Of a stretch of 64,000 nt of DNA, positions 22,421 through 33,716 are shown one piece after another. The DNA is from Clusia tigrina. Lineage: Eukaryota; Arthropoda; Insecta; Diptera; Clusiidae. Within the stretch, counting starts at the first letter, position 1; every line of letters begins with the position of its first letter. Position numbers and translations under genes: made by a program. The stretch is from assembly GCA_920105625.2 (NCBI GenBank), contig OV050030.1, positions 26,891,016 through 26,955,015 of the forward strand, given 5' to 3'. The notes beneath the pieces are model-generated. The model saw only the letters and a list, made by a program, of their open reading frames with translations, did no database searches and was not told the DNA's origin.

Positions 22421-22690
22421 AGTATGAAGTGGAGATAAGAGATTGTTATCATCTAAGAACTTATTAATTTGCTTTGCATACATGACAAAGTGCTAATTGG
22501 GCGAAACTTATGAGGCTTCGATATATTGGACTTTTTAGCAACAGAAACAATTGTTGCTACCTTCCACAGACTAAGAAAGCAGCTACTGGCGAAGCTCTGA
22601 TAAATAATATGGGTAATTGGGCTCGAGATATAGCGCAATATAAGTTTAATAAACCGCATGTCACGATACCGATGTTCAGATTCTTTATTA

Positions 22691-23044
22691 CTAGAATAGT
22701 TCTTCTTAATTTAAGTACAAATATAGTTTAATAAAAGGAACTAGTAGTCAATATGTACATATGTCACGTCCTCTTCGCTAGCTCACACTAAACCAACTGA
22801 CATTTTCCCCTCTCGTAGAGCTGCCAACTCCTCGGCCCAGCCAATGCTACCGAGCATCGCTTACACGCTTATACATTCCATCTACTCCCACAGCATTACA
22901 TCTAATCTTAATGATGCAGGGACCTACCCAGAAAATAGCACTAAAGGCGATAACATTCAGTACATCTATTCCAATATTTACTCGTATGTCTATTTCGTTC
23001 AAAACAGAAAGTCCAGTTCTCGTTTTGGGGATCTTGTTTGTCGT
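22691..23044 (+). other. Unassigned segment, possibly part of a repetitive element
   Basis: From about 22764 the sequence TGTCACGTCCTCTTCGCTAG begins a G+C-richer stretch that continues on the far side of the LOA-like insert at 23061-23399. A TG start and promoter-like composition would fit an LTR, but I see no matching CA end, second LTR or internal region, so no class is assigned. Confidence 0.3.
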
Positions 23045-23415
23045 GTACCTGTTTCGACTCTGCTTACATGAAGGTCGAATTATTGACTATTACTTATTGT
23101 GTGTAGGGGATTTAAGTACTGCGACCATTCGATCTTCTGTGCCCCCCATCAGAGGTTCAAAGTACATCTTGGAGTCCTATCCTTTGGATAAACGTGATGA
23201 CAAGTTTTGGCTCCAGAGGTTTCACATCACTGGCAGAGTGCTGGAAGAATCCCAAATATTTCCTGCGGGTGTGCATGAGAGCCGGACATTCTGTCAGCAC
23301 ATGCAAAGACGTCTCCGCTTCCTCCATACAGAATCTGCAGGAGCCTTCCGAGGTGACCACCATTCTCACCATATGTGAGTTCAGTTTAGTGTCCTGTGAG
23401 TACCTGTTTCGACTC
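23045..23415 (-). mobile_element. 5'-truncated LOA-like insert with 16-bp perfect target duplication
   Basis: The 339-bp insert (23061-23399) is bounded by GTACCTGTTTCGACTC at 23045-23060 and again at 23400-23415. The minus-strand reading stays open from the breakpoint to the stop near 23157: TKLNSHMVRMVVTSEGSCRFCMEEAETSLHVLTECPALMHTRRKYLG, the Cys-rich ORF2 C-terminus. It is followed by the 3' motif (CAGAAGATC...GGTCGCAGTA, plus 23115-23140) and a 3' end with TGTAAGCA. Closely related to 26085-26625, which ends at the same 3' base. The perfect duplication and uninterrupted frame suggest a relatively late insertion. Confidence 0.95.
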
Positions 23416-26084
23416 CCCATTCCACCCCCTCAGTACGCGCCTATTCTTATGATTCATATTCAATTAAGTTGTTGACCAATTCCTAGTGTTATTATGTTCC
23501 TATAGTCAATAGAAAGGGGTTCAACATTTTTATTTGCACCGAATTGAACTCCACCACTACTTCTATTATTTTCCAATGGCCTCCATCCATTCAACTACTA
23601 TGCTTTTAGAGCATTGCTGTTTACTCCTCAATTAGATCTTCATTATTATTCTTATTTACTTGCATTTACTCCTATCATACTTAGTGGGACATCAACGTGT
23701 ATTTCCCATTTTCATCAGGGGTTTCTATAGTTTCGAGTTATATTTTCACTAAAAGCGTTTCAAGTAAATAGTTTTAACGAGTTTCATTTAAAGAGTGGTC
23801 TTAATTATGTTTAACATGTTTAATTCCTTTCTGCAATTTATCAAAGAAATTTAGAGCAACATTCATTTCATTTCTCTACAAGAATTCGGAATGGCTTTGC
23901 TCCACATTGTCCTCGGAATGTGTTCAACCAACCCCCGCTCTAGTTGAATGATGCGTAAATTTTCCTCAAGTATTGCTTTGCGGTTTCTTGAGACATTCTT
24001 AAGAAAATGAACTATGAGGCAATACCCGCTTTTCGCTCCTCCAATCAATCGGGTCTCCACTCAGCCTCCTGATCCAATTAGAGATGATGATTGCCGTGCG
24101 CTAAGGTGGTTGCTATTATTTTTCACTCCATTCTAAAACACTTTATTGCCCACCACCACTGCTTCACGAACTCTTAATCTGTTTTGAAATTATTGCTTTT
24201 GGAATCAAGGATCACCTTGAAGGCTATTATAACATTATTAAGGATCACCTTTAATGTAGTTAGCCACCTCACAGGTTCAATTCCTGGTTCGAGTATAAGC
24301 AATTCATATTCTGCGTGCAGGAAACAATTTCGATTCGACCAGCAATAGTCACTAACAGCAACAACAACAAGAACAACAGTAAGACTATGAAATGCTGGAA
24401 CATGGTGTTGTTGTTGTTGTTGTTTTTGTTGTTTATAAGAAAACAATTTTCTAATTGCAATTTATACAACGGCGGCCATTAAGACGCGTATAAATAAAAT
24501 CACATCAACAACTGCAATGCCGCCGCAAGATAAACGCCCAGTGCATTTATTTATGCTGCAGATCAGCGAAGGGCACCACATTTGCGGTGTCTTCATTTGC
24601 TGCCGCGGCTGCTTGTGCTGCTGCTGTAGTAATATTTAATCGACAATCAGTAACATTAAAATTTTTATTAACTGCGGCCTCCTTAACTTCAGTGCTGCCG
24701 CTTTTGTAGCTGCTGTTGGTGGTGTTGTTGCTATTGCTGTTGCCGTTGCTGATGTTGGCTCTGACCGTGTGGCGACAAGTGCGCCTGCGCGCACTCCCAA
24801 CTTCCAGTCATTGTATGCAGTTTCAGCTCTTTCCGCTGCAACTGGAACGCTACACAACGCAACGCATTTAATTGTTTCGTTTCGTTTTATTAAAAAGCCC
24901 AGTAGTAACGCAACTCGGGCGTCCTTATATTCTGGGCAATTTTCTTGTAAACTTCATACTTAATGCTCACGTGAGTTGCGAAAGCAGCAAAAGAAAAACA
25001 ACAACAACAACAAAGCAGAGGTACAAGTAATAATAATAATGCTCGTTTGCGGCAAACCCCCTTTAGACACAATTTTGTGGACGCTCTCTGGGTCTGCATA
25101 CGCTGTGAGCTTGACTTGGCTTTTCTCGAATTGACTCAGCACAAGTGAATGTCCGGCAGTGGCGTTTTTAATATCATCAGAGCCAAAGAGAAGAATGTCC
25201 TGGGGGGTGTTCAGGTGCTGATGAAATGAAACTTATTAACTGGCTTTATTGTATACCCTGTGGTTTGAGATATCTGGAAATTAGACGGTCTGACGAACAA
25301 AATTACTATTACCGAGAACAGCTTTTTACTCTTTATGACTTTAGGGGAGTTTGCAAGGAAATCGCTCTGTTCCATGGATTGTATTCATTCATGTTTTATT
25401 CCTTACATTTGTATTAAGTCATAAAAATATTCAGCAATCCTACAATATGATCTGGAGGAATTCCTCGAGTTTCGGTAAGATTCTGTTCTTAAAAACCGAA
25501 AATGCTTTTCATTATTAAAGACTTGAAAAGAGTTATCTTCCGAAATGATTCCTCAGCTATGGATATCATTATTATTGTGCAGTTCGGGTGGAGACCATCG
25601 TATTAGTTACTCTTTAGTTGAATGTTGAACATTTTCTGTTCGGGTCTATTTGCTTTCCACTCAATAAAAGTCTGTGAGACATAACTCTGGTAATTTTGCT
25701 ATGACTGGAGTGGAGTAGTGACCGGTTATTTTGTTGGTCCATCAGAATATGGTGGCGTGTCCATCATGACACCATTATACAAGACCTGTTATATGAAAGT
25801 TGAACAAGTTGTTAGTCATATGCACCATGATTGCTATATTCTGGATATCAGACAAGACGCGTAGTCCCCGTATTTATGAAGAAACTTACTGAATTACTAA
25901 TTTTGCCTTTCGAAATAAATGAATAAGTACCGATTCGTTTACCTCCAATACGAACCTATTGTTTTAAGAAATCATGATTAAATAAGAAATTTCACAACGC
26001 TTCAGTATAAACACTGTTTTAGGTCATGATAGATTTCTCGTTCTTGTTATCACGAAATAAAGATAAAAATTTACAGAAAGGAAA
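23416..26084. other. Unassigned DNA with host-like, triplet-rich islands
   Basis: No gene recognised. From about 24330 to 25140 the sequence is rich in CAA/TTG, GCTG and GCCGC and less A+T-rich, typical of single-copy noncoding fly DNA. Minus-strand frames there are poly-Gln or hydrophobic by-products of triplet runs. The rest is A+T-rich without a transposon signature. Confidence 0.4.
24405..24433. repeat. GTT microsatellite
   Basis: A run of GTT units with one interruption (TTTTTG). It lies about 45 bp downstream of a complementary CAA run at about 24358-24377, so the two could pair in a transcript; this is probably coincidental. Confidence 0.9.
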
Positions 26085-26625
26085 TGCTTACATGATGGTC
26101 GAATTGTTGACTATTATTTATTGTGTGCAGGGGATTTAAGCACCGCGACCTTTCGATCTATTTTGCCCCCCATCAGAGGTTCAAAGTACACCTTTGAGTC
26201 CTATCCTCTGGATAAACGTGATGACAAGTTTTGACTCCAGAGATTTCACATCACTGGCAGAGCCCTGGAAGAATCCCAAGTATTTCCTTCGGGTGTGCAT
26301 GAGAGCCGGACATTGTGTCAGCACATGCAAAGACGTATTCTTCCTCCATACAGAATCTGCAGGAGCCTTCCGAGGTGACCACAATTCTCCCCATATGTGA
26401 GTTCAGTTTACAGTGTCTTGTGAGTAGGCCTGTCATCATCCTAATATTATTCTTAGAGAGATTGACGAGTGATTCGAATCTCTTTAGGTCATATGTCCCT
26501 AGCAGGCTCTTTGATACGCTTAGGCCTGGTGTATTAATCCAGTGTTTGTGCCTATGGTATCGCTCATCGATCCTAAGTTGGCTGAACAGTTGACTACACC
26601 ACTGCACATCTCTGGGGTCATCAGG
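26085..26625 (-). mobile_element. LOA-like retrotransposon 3' end, sister of the 23.06 kb insert
   Basis: Minus-strand reading from about 26607: MQWCSQLFSQLRIDERYHR, then LVNLSKNNIRMMTGLLTRHC and SHMGRIVVTSEGSCRFCMEEE, a frameshift, then TSLHVLTQCPALMHTRRKYLG and a stop near 26181. The 3' motif (CAAAATAGATC...GGTCGCGGTG, plus 26140-26163) and 3' terminus match the copy at 23061-23399 base for base over most of their length. I found no target duplication. The copy reaches about 225 bp further 5' than its sister and is more damaged. Confidence 0.85.
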
Positions 26626-27799
26626 TAATATTTATAGATACTTTAGCTTCCATATCTAAGCTTCTATCTGTATCATTACTATGGTGTTCAAGAGTTAGTT
26701 CAATCTTCAGATACCTTCAACTCGAATACTGAGCTGGAAATTCTTAACTATGCGAATATAAGTTGATACTGTAAATGAAAATATATTTGAGAGTAAGTCA
26801 TAGCAGACTTCCATAGGCGTTGTTATATGGTGTAGATTGGTACCATAATGAAGATTGTGGAAATATTAAGGAAACTTTCTTCTATGTAGAGCAATGATGT
26901 CCTTTCAGCAAATGACTATTTTTGTATAAAAGTGAGAGTAGGACACCATATATAGTCAATGACAATGCGGACGCTTTGTGCAAAATTGGAACCCATGTGC
27001 TCTTCATTGGCTTCGAAAATTTCTGCGGAGTCATTTATAACTACGAAAATAAAGCTCTCAGCTTTATAAATGATCCGGCGCTAAAATCTTCAAAATGGTT
27101 TCCTATATAAGAAGATAAGAATGCTGGTTCCAGATAAGAATGCACATGCAACAGCCACTTCCTAACTATAATAATTTTAGTGAACTTAGATGGAATTAGG
27201 GTGATACTTGAAAAGGAAAGTGTTCCGGCTAATGGTATACTCGTGCGGGATAACCTTTGGGGTCGCAGAATTTGGGATGCAGTAACTAAAGAGTTATCAC
27301 TTTTCGGTAAGAATAGGAATAGGATTCTGATCCTTCCGCGAAGGTCATGGCGTGAATGGCCATAATATATGTTGAGGGCATTGACTACTCGATTTCTTCT
27401 ATTAATCTACAACAGTTTGTGTCTGGTTTTCACCATATAAGTATCTTGATGCAAAGAATCCCCTGCTTACATTCGAAACCTAATACTGACATCTCTGTCG
27501 TACCATGAAGGATTGACTAGACAGAAAAATGTTTCCTCAGGATAGTCTAAAAGGGCCCAATAAAGTTGGATTAATTGGTTTCCCTCAGCCTTTTTGTGAT
27601 GCAATCAAATTATTTAAGAACAAATTTATCATTTATTATCTAATTATATACTCGTACCTATATTCCAAAAAGTATTGTACTCTTAACTACATCGGAAATG
27701 ATAAAATAGCTTTTTTTGACATAATTAGGTTCACAGAAACTGGAGGGGTCGGATCTGTATATTGATTTCATCAATTGTTCGGTTAATTATACGCTGTTT
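26626..27799. other. Unassigned A+T-rich DNA
   Basis: No gene or repeat recognised. Frames of about 60-78 codons at 26.9-27.8 kb resemble nothing known. The Jockey-like RT relic starts at the right edge. Confidence 0.5.
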
Positions 27800-29215
27800 C
27801 TAATCTTGGTGACATTATTTGGCGTATTAAAATTAAAGATGGGAGGTGGGCTAAATCTGTCAAGGAAAAAGCACACACATTTGTTCTTCATTTATCGAGT
27901 AAATAATATAAAACTCTCCCAGCCAATATGCACAAAGAGCTGGATTACTAGACACCCCTTATCAAATTTGATCTTCCGATCCAGTTCTTTCAAATAAACG
28001 CAGTTTGAAGAACCATGAACAAAAACATTAAAATGCAAAAAAATGCCGGGTATGATCTCATCACAAGCAGAATCTTAAAGGAGTAACCAGAGTGCGGTTA
28101 TAAATTTATTGCCCAATTTTTCAATGTGATTCTCCGATGTGACCACTTCCCAATTATTCAATGTGATTCTCCGATGTGATCACTACCAAGCCAATAGAAA
28201 GTAGCTCAACTGATTCCAAGCCTGGAACCGATAGAAGTGGTTACATCATATAGACCAATGAGCTTGCTATCATTAATATCTAAAGTCTTTGAAGAACTGT
28301 TACTGAAGCGACTCCTTCCAATTATCGAGCTAAAACAGTTTATTCCTTCCCATCAATTTGGATTCCGAAAAAGCACATCTAGGATAAAGTAAATAAATCG
28401 CGTATACGCTTTTGCTCGGAACGCACTAGAAAAAAAAATAATATTGTTCGGACGCATTTCTAGATGCCACCCAAGAATTCGACCAAAACTTGTTGTACAC
28501 ACTGAAAAGCCATTTACCCCATCACTACTTTGCTATGTTGAAATCCTATTTATAATGCAGATTCTTCATGCTTAAAGTTACCAGTGAAGTAACTACCCCT
28601 GATCCAATTCATGCTGGTGATCCACAAGGAACTGTTTTAGGACTATTCGCTGTGCTCTTTAAACTATTCGCAGCTGATCTGCCTCTATCTGCGTCTTTCT
28701 GAATTCATAAATTCCGCAGCGTTTGCAGATGATACTGTTGTAATGGTATGCAACAAAGATCCTGAGATAGCTTCGAAGAAGTTGCAGGTAAGTCTGAACA
28801 ATATTAACTAGACAAGTGGCTAATAAAAGCAAAGGAATTTAAATCTGTGCAAACAAATTTTACCCTTTAACCCCCTTTTACCCAGATTCTTAGCCACCAA
28901 TGAAACTAAATAAGTGCCAATTGCCACAGGCTGAGCATGCGAAATACATTGGGGTGCATCTGGATTGGCGCCTGACGTGGTGCTGCTCCATCTTCTCTAA
29001 GCGGAAACAACTTGGAGAAGTTCATTCTTCCGACTTGGAAGAAACTCGGCCCTATCACTAGAAAATAAAGTCCTGTTATATAAAGGAATATTGAAACCCA
29101 TATGGAGTTATGGTATCTAAAGTTGGAGATCAGCATCTAAGTCAAACCTGGATATCTTGCAACGATTCTAATTCAAAGTTTTACAAATGTACGCTAATGC
29201 ACTATGTAAGCAAAT
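27800..29215 (+). mobile_element. Jockey-like retrotransposon reverse transcriptase relic
   Basis: Plus-strand translation across several frames gives, in order: GRWAKSVKEKAHTFVLHLSS (linker before RT), LIKFDLPIQFFQINAV, GYDLITSRILKE, FFNVILRCDHFP, SYRPMSLLSLISKVFEELL, LLPIIELKQFIPSHQFGFRK, the active-site box FADDTVVM near 28725-28750, AKYIGVHLDWRLTW, and KVLLYKGILKPIWSYG-like text near 29070-29110. This order and wording is the RT domain of Jockey-clade elements, which copy their RNA into DNA at nicked target sites. A 37-bp tandem duplication at 28121-28194 and many stops or frameshifts disable it. Endonuclease and 3' end are missing. Confidence 0.85.
28121..28194 (+). repeat. 37-bp tandem duplication in the Jockey-like RT
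   Basis: TCAATGTGATTCTCCGATGT starts at 28121 and again at 28158. The duplicated segment lies inside the reading FFNVILRCDHFP and shifts the frame. It arose after the element became inactive, or inactivated it. Confidence 0.9.
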
Positions 29216-30188
29216 GGGGGTAGCTTAATGCAGTGAGTTAGGAAGTGTGACTCTACTAATACTTAAATATCGATTTTGTATTCCACGGATTTCTGCTTCC
29301 TTAAATGGCCTCAAATATTTAACTCCAAGCATTACTTTGTTTCTCTTTCATTATTGCCCTCATATCGTAACTCTACGCTGAATACTCCTTTCATGCTGAA
29401 ATCTGAGTACGCCACTGTCTTCGTATGTGGCAATTTTGTGCATTTTTGTTCCCTACGAGCACCAGCAAACACTTTTCCACACTATAATTGCACATATTTC
29501 GAAACTTACGAACCAAAAATACCAACTTCAAGCGACATACGAACAGAGCGGACACCCAAAGTTCCCAAAGTTACCCCCCACCAGCGTGCATGCAACTGTG
29601 TATGAACGTCTAGAATTGGCAGTAGTGCGAGCATGCACACGAGTGCGAGTATAACTTCGAGAATTCTGGCAAGTGGAGCAGCTACAAAATCACATACAAA
29701 CTGCAAATTGACAGTACCGATTCGTAGCATTTGTAGGCGTCAACCTGCTCTTTAAGCCACATTATTTATGCGGTCGCGCGGAGATAACGCGCGCACATTT
29801 TGCGCTTAAAAGCGAAACGGGCGCAGCGGGCGCACCAGCAGGCGTCAAAGGCGATGACGATGACGACGACGACGAGGACTTACGACGCGACAGCGTTTGG
29901 CTGCGATTGCACTACTTTTAGGGCTTGTTCACTTGTTGCTGCTGAGCGCAGTGCCAGCTTGAAGCCAGTTGCTGCCGTTGCAATGCTGCGAAATAAAAAT
30001 AAAAATGCGAAAAAAATTATGAGATATTCTTTATCAGCTGGAATGCATCTGTGCACCTCGAGCGATTTTTTAAAAGGCGCTCGAAAACATTTTCATTTTT
30101 CCCTCTTTTCTCTTTCCCTGCACACTTGGTGCTGTGTGCTGTTGGTGCCAAATCATTCCATAGTACCTTCTCGTTACTTGTTAATATT
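29216..30188. other. Host-like noncoding DNA
   Basis: No gene recognised. From about 29420 to 30150 the sequence is less A+T-rich, with a GACGAC run near 29856-29880. A 134-codon plus-strand frame (29800-30204) is Ala/Lys/Thr-rich and low-complexity at its start; I do not accept it as coding. Confidence 0.4.
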
Positions 30189-30333
30189 CGTTACTTTGAG
30201 CTGAAGAATTCGTTACTTTAAGTTGAAGAATTCGTTACTATGAGTTGAAGGAATCGTTACTTTGAGTTGAAGAAATCGTTACTTTGAGTTGAAGAAATCG
30301 TTACTTTGAGTTGAAGAAATCTTTACTTTGAAG
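30189..30333. repeat. 22-bp minisatellite, six and a half copies
   Basis: Units start at 30189, 30211, 30233, 30255, 30277, 30299 and 30321, an exact 22-bp period. The consensus is CGTTACTTTGAGTTGAAGAA plus AT. The three central units are identical and the outer ones diverge, the usual pattern for growth from the middle of an array. Confidence 0.97.
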
Positions 30334-30498
30334 TTTTCCTGAGTAATATTTTCTTCACCGAGTAACGAAATCTTTCTTTTTGGGGGATATCACAGCGACA
30401 AAATCAATTGTAACTACACAGTAGAAGCCAGGGTTCGGATTGTTGGTTGGTTGGTTGATTTCAGAGGCAATGCTCCTACTTCCAATTATCGTGGTCGC

Positions 30499-30652
30499 CG
30501 TTTTCATACCGCTTTCTCGGTTTGAACAGATTGCCTGCTTCACTTGCAGTCTTGATGGAACAGCTCTAGGTGCGACGTTTTCATACCACTTCCTCGGTTT
30601 GAACAAATTGCCTTCTTCACTTGCCGTCTTGGTGGAACAGCTCATTCTCATA
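30499..30652. repeat. 77-bp tandem duplication
   Basis: Two adjacent units of 77 bp begin CGTTTTCATACC at 30499 and CGTTTTCATACC at 30576. Both contain CTCGGTTTGAACA, an ATTGCCT block, CTTCACTTGC and GGAACAGCTC, with about seven differences. It lies 170 bp from the 22-bp array, so the local sequence seems prone to slippage or unequal exchange. Confidence 0.9.
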
Positions 30653-31539
30653 ATCATGTCTAGAGTTTTAGTTCACATATTTATTATATCATGATAACCA
30701 TGACCACAAACTTTAGAAAATAAACGATTGAGGGCATAAACATTAGGTCGGGGACGCGAAACATTACCAACTTTTATAATTATATTCCTTGTAATATATA
30801 TAATTATAATCCATTCAAATTTAGTTATGAATTCCTAAGTATAGTTTTCCTTTTCAGATCTAGATAAGATTTGGAGTACATACTAAGTAAGTAACTTAGG
30901 GGCTTCTCAGTAAAATTGAAACTTCTCCTGAAGGGCAAGTCGCTTCATAATTTTCAGAGAATATGATTGTCACTAAATTATCTGGTTTCAAGCAAGTACT
31001 TGATTCCTTTATTTATAAGGACAGCGTATATGAACGAACAACTGGAAAATACGTTGAATCCGTGAACACTGATAGGATATTTGTTAAGGGAATGGATAAA
31101 AGTATTCCAGGCATTCTTCATTTTCTGATGGTATTCTATAATATATCTCATCAGGTTCAATAGGGATAAACTAACACTGCATCATACGGAATTAGGGTAG
31201 GCTATATCTATATGAGACTCAATTCCGTTGAATGGTTACAAAGATTTGTGAAAGTATGATAGTAATCATGCACCAAGTACGATGTTCAGTGTTTTTCTTC
31301 TTTGCCGAAAGGCAATTAATGTGCTGTAATCCTGGTAAGGAAGAATCAGACGGAGTAACAATAGTCACATATCTCTCTTAGTTTATTACTTTGCTGACAT
31401 GAATCATGGCTTCATAAGTATTTAACATTCACCTTTTGCATATTACCCTAATAAGGTTTATTGTCAAGATGTCCTTTAATTACAAAAAGATCTTAAGATG
31501 TCGACTAAAAATCAGTCGTTAACAATATCCAACTCCCAG
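30653..31539. other. Unassigned A+T-rich DNA
   Basis: No gene or repeat recognised. The overlapping frames at 30963-31163 on both strands have no family resemblance. Confidence 0.5.
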
Positions 31540-32170
31540 CCGGACTTTTTTTTTGGATTTCCAATATTGGAACGGTGGGGGACATCTTCAAAAAGACATT
31601 GGTAGCATTACGGCACCAGAAGGTTGGGATTCTCACCCACTAAAACCACCTCCAGCGCAGCCTCCCACCGCGGATCAGCGGACCCATCCTAGCTATTTCC
31701 CATTGCGCGTCTTTGCCACTCCAGGTGGCGGAGGTCTTTCCCTGGGGAACTCCTCCGATAATCTTCTGCGACTCCACACCTTTTCGGGCTGATAGAGTAG
31801 GATCCTGTCGCTGAAGTAGCTGGTAATCATTTGCCTCAGGTAGATGGGCACCCCAAATGCATTCCCAGCTAGCTGAGTTGAAAGCGTTTTTGACATCTAG
31901 GGTGACCACAAGGCAACACCTCTTGGTTCCACCCCTACATCGTTTCCCCTGGATAGCTTTTGGCCCTCTGCACAAGGTCGTTGATGGCGTCCACGGTGGA
32001 TATCGCTGGAAGCCATATTGCCGTTTTGAGAGCCCTCCAGATTTTGTAATGGCTTCATCAATTCTGTCACAGATTAGCCGCTCCAGAAATTTGCTCGCCG
32101 TATCTAACACGCAGAGTGGGCGGTACACTGAAGGGTCCTCTGTTGATTTGTTGGGTTCGAGCCGGATTCA
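31540..32170 (-). mobile_element. R1-like retrotransposon reverse transcriptase fragment
   Basis: Minus-strand translation from about 32165 gives NKSTEDPSVYRPLCVLDT, then ASKFLERLICDRIDEAITKS, GGLSKRQYGFQR, the catalytic block VVTLDVKNAFNSASW, and after a shift LRQMITSYFSDRILLYQ and IIGGVPQG. YRPLCxLDT, LDVxNAFN and GGVPQG are characteristic of R1-clade RTs, which usually insert site-specifically in rDNA or at other repeats. The fragment covers only the first RT motifs; the xxDD box and C-terminus are absent. At least two frameshifts; inactive. Confidence 0.85.
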
Positions 32171-33212
32171 CACGATTAAAATGTTCCTAACACTACTCCG
32201 ACTCCAACTTAGACTTCGACTTCAACTCCGTATGCAACTCCGACTCTATCATCCTACTAAAAATTAGTGTGGTTTCTAAGAGGAAGTTTCCAAGACAATA
32301 TTTTTGTCACTTCGAAGTTGTTTTTCATCTTAGTTACGTTCGGCAACTCATCATGTAATGATTAATGCCGGAACTAGCGAAATTTATATCCATTTGTGTT
32401 TTATTACACAAATTTCTAGATTATTTTTTGTTCATCGTTGAAACTAAATGCCAGCCAACCTTATTCGGACTGAGAAGAATCCTCTTTTGATTCAAAACAT
32501 ACCTTTACATACAATTGGTTCATTGTTCGGTATGATTTATGGAACGCCGGCATAATCAGGCGTTATTTCTCAAAATAATGGAGAAGAACAGACCATGACT
32601 GCCTAAGAAGTCCAATATAATGGGGGGAGTCGTGCCTTTCCCGTCGCTGTCCTTGCGCTGACTATCACCATCCCAAGTAAGAGAACTTTTTAGTCAGTGC
32701 TTGAACGGCGCCACACTGTAGTATCACAATGGGTTATTATGTGTGCTCAAGTTTGCTTTTGGCAAACTAGGCAGCCACTCCTACCTACCTACCTACCAGC
32801 ACTTGTAATGATCCACGACTTTTGGTTTTCAAAACTTCAAGACTTTGATGGAGTTAGTATCAAAAAGGCGGTGCTATGTGCCATTCATAGAACCATCAAG
32901 TTATTGAAGGAAAATTCAATGAGGACATTACTTCCAGAAATGAACCGGGCAGTGGGCCGACAAGATCGCCTCTAAATTATTTAATATTTTGATGTGGATT
33001 TCTGAGGTCTCAGATTTATGTTCATAAATTGGATACAATTAAAGCTATCGAAGCTCATATGAATAAAGATATATCAATTATTAGAATAAGTGGTCTGAAA
33101 TTTAACCATTTGAATCTGCTTTGAAGATTGCCCCGTATATATTGTGTCTGAGCTGAAGGCCGCTAGTGCTCCCCTTACAATATAAAATAATAATTAAGTT
33201 ATTGTTGTTCAA

Positions 33213-33213
<1 letters not shown>
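32171..33213. other. Unassigned DNA with short simple repeats
   Basis: A hexamer-like CTCCGACT / TTCGACTTCAACT run lies at about 32194-32250 and a CTAC run at about 32783-32798. No gene recognised elsewhere. Confidence 0.5.

Positions 33214-33266
<53 letters not shown>
33214..33266. repeat. AAT microsatellite, about 17 units
   Basis: A pure AAT run of about 52 bp, the longest perfect microsatellite in the window. In this genome TAA-type runs often mark retroelement 3' tails. I did not find an element 3' end directly attached here, so its origin is open. Confidence 0.97.
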
Positions 33267-33499
33267 TTGTGTATATATGACATCGTATTTAAACTTGCCA
33301 TTTGTCCATCAATTCAAGTATAAATTTGTGTGTGTTTCATTCCAATTAAAACTCCAGAATTTAATGAAAAACTTTCTTTCATTATAATAAGAATATCATT
33401 ATGGGAAGTCCAATCCAGAAGAGGTTTACAGTATTTCTATCTGGTAAAACTTTTCTCATATAAAAACGTCGGCAATATTTTCACTCCAATTTTTACGTC

Positions 33500-33716
33500 T
33501 TCAAATAATATTATTATTATTATTATTTACACCATAATCAATTATGACTGCAAGATGGAAGAATGAGTACTAGACTAGACACTAAGACTTTCAACTCGAA
33601 GAGAAAAATATTTCAAAAGAAGTATTTGTCAGACCATGCCTAGGGCAGAATTCAAACCAGCGACAACCTTAGTGGGATTACCATACTTACCATAGACCAC
33701 GAAGACGGGTTCTAAT
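33500..33716 (-). mobile_element. SINE-like element, most complete copy
   Basis: Read on the minus strand. An A-box-like TGGTCTATGGTAAG (plus 33686-33699) and a B-box-like GGTTTGAATTC (plus 33648-33658) sit about 30 bp apart, as in a tRNA-derived Pol III promoter. Next comes a body with TTTCTCTTCGAGTTGAAAGT, TAGTACTCATTCTTCC and TTGCAGTCATAATTGATTAT, and the element ends in TAA repeats (plus 33507-33528). Internal promoter, no ORF and a short-repeat tail are the hallmarks of a SINE mobilised by a partner LINE. The LOA-like elements here also end in TAA-type tails, so one of them could be the partner; that is inference. Confidence 0.6.

Larger units (their letters stand above)
19677..22690 (-). 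mobile_element. CR1-like retrotransposon relic split by two insertions
   Basis: Read on the minus strand, the RT domain appears in three pieces. Piece 1 (22690-22425): RFIKLILRYIS, WKVATIVSVAKKSN and FRPISTLS. Piece 2 (about 21790-21005): SKAFESVNHSLLSDKL, RMQRVKVGDSFSRF, the active-site box as TYANDNQIYLS (YADD changed to YAND), then LTCVDHVNNVVRKMYYTLRYL. Piece 3 (20026-19677): YLKARNRVFLRKLILCKSPR and LHFSRSARSQDLIVPQ, ending at a 3' terminus also seen at 62576. Between pieces 1 and 2 sits dispersed-repeat copy 2; between pieces 2 and 3 sits a LOA-like insert. The VNHSLL box and the C-terminus favour the CR1 group over Jockey or R1. Many stops; inactive. Confidence 0.8.

Noticed and set aside
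29800..30204. 134-codon plus-strand frame
   Set aside because: Begins in a compositionally biased GCG/GAC-rich stretch and contains no recognisable domain; no supporting signals nearby.
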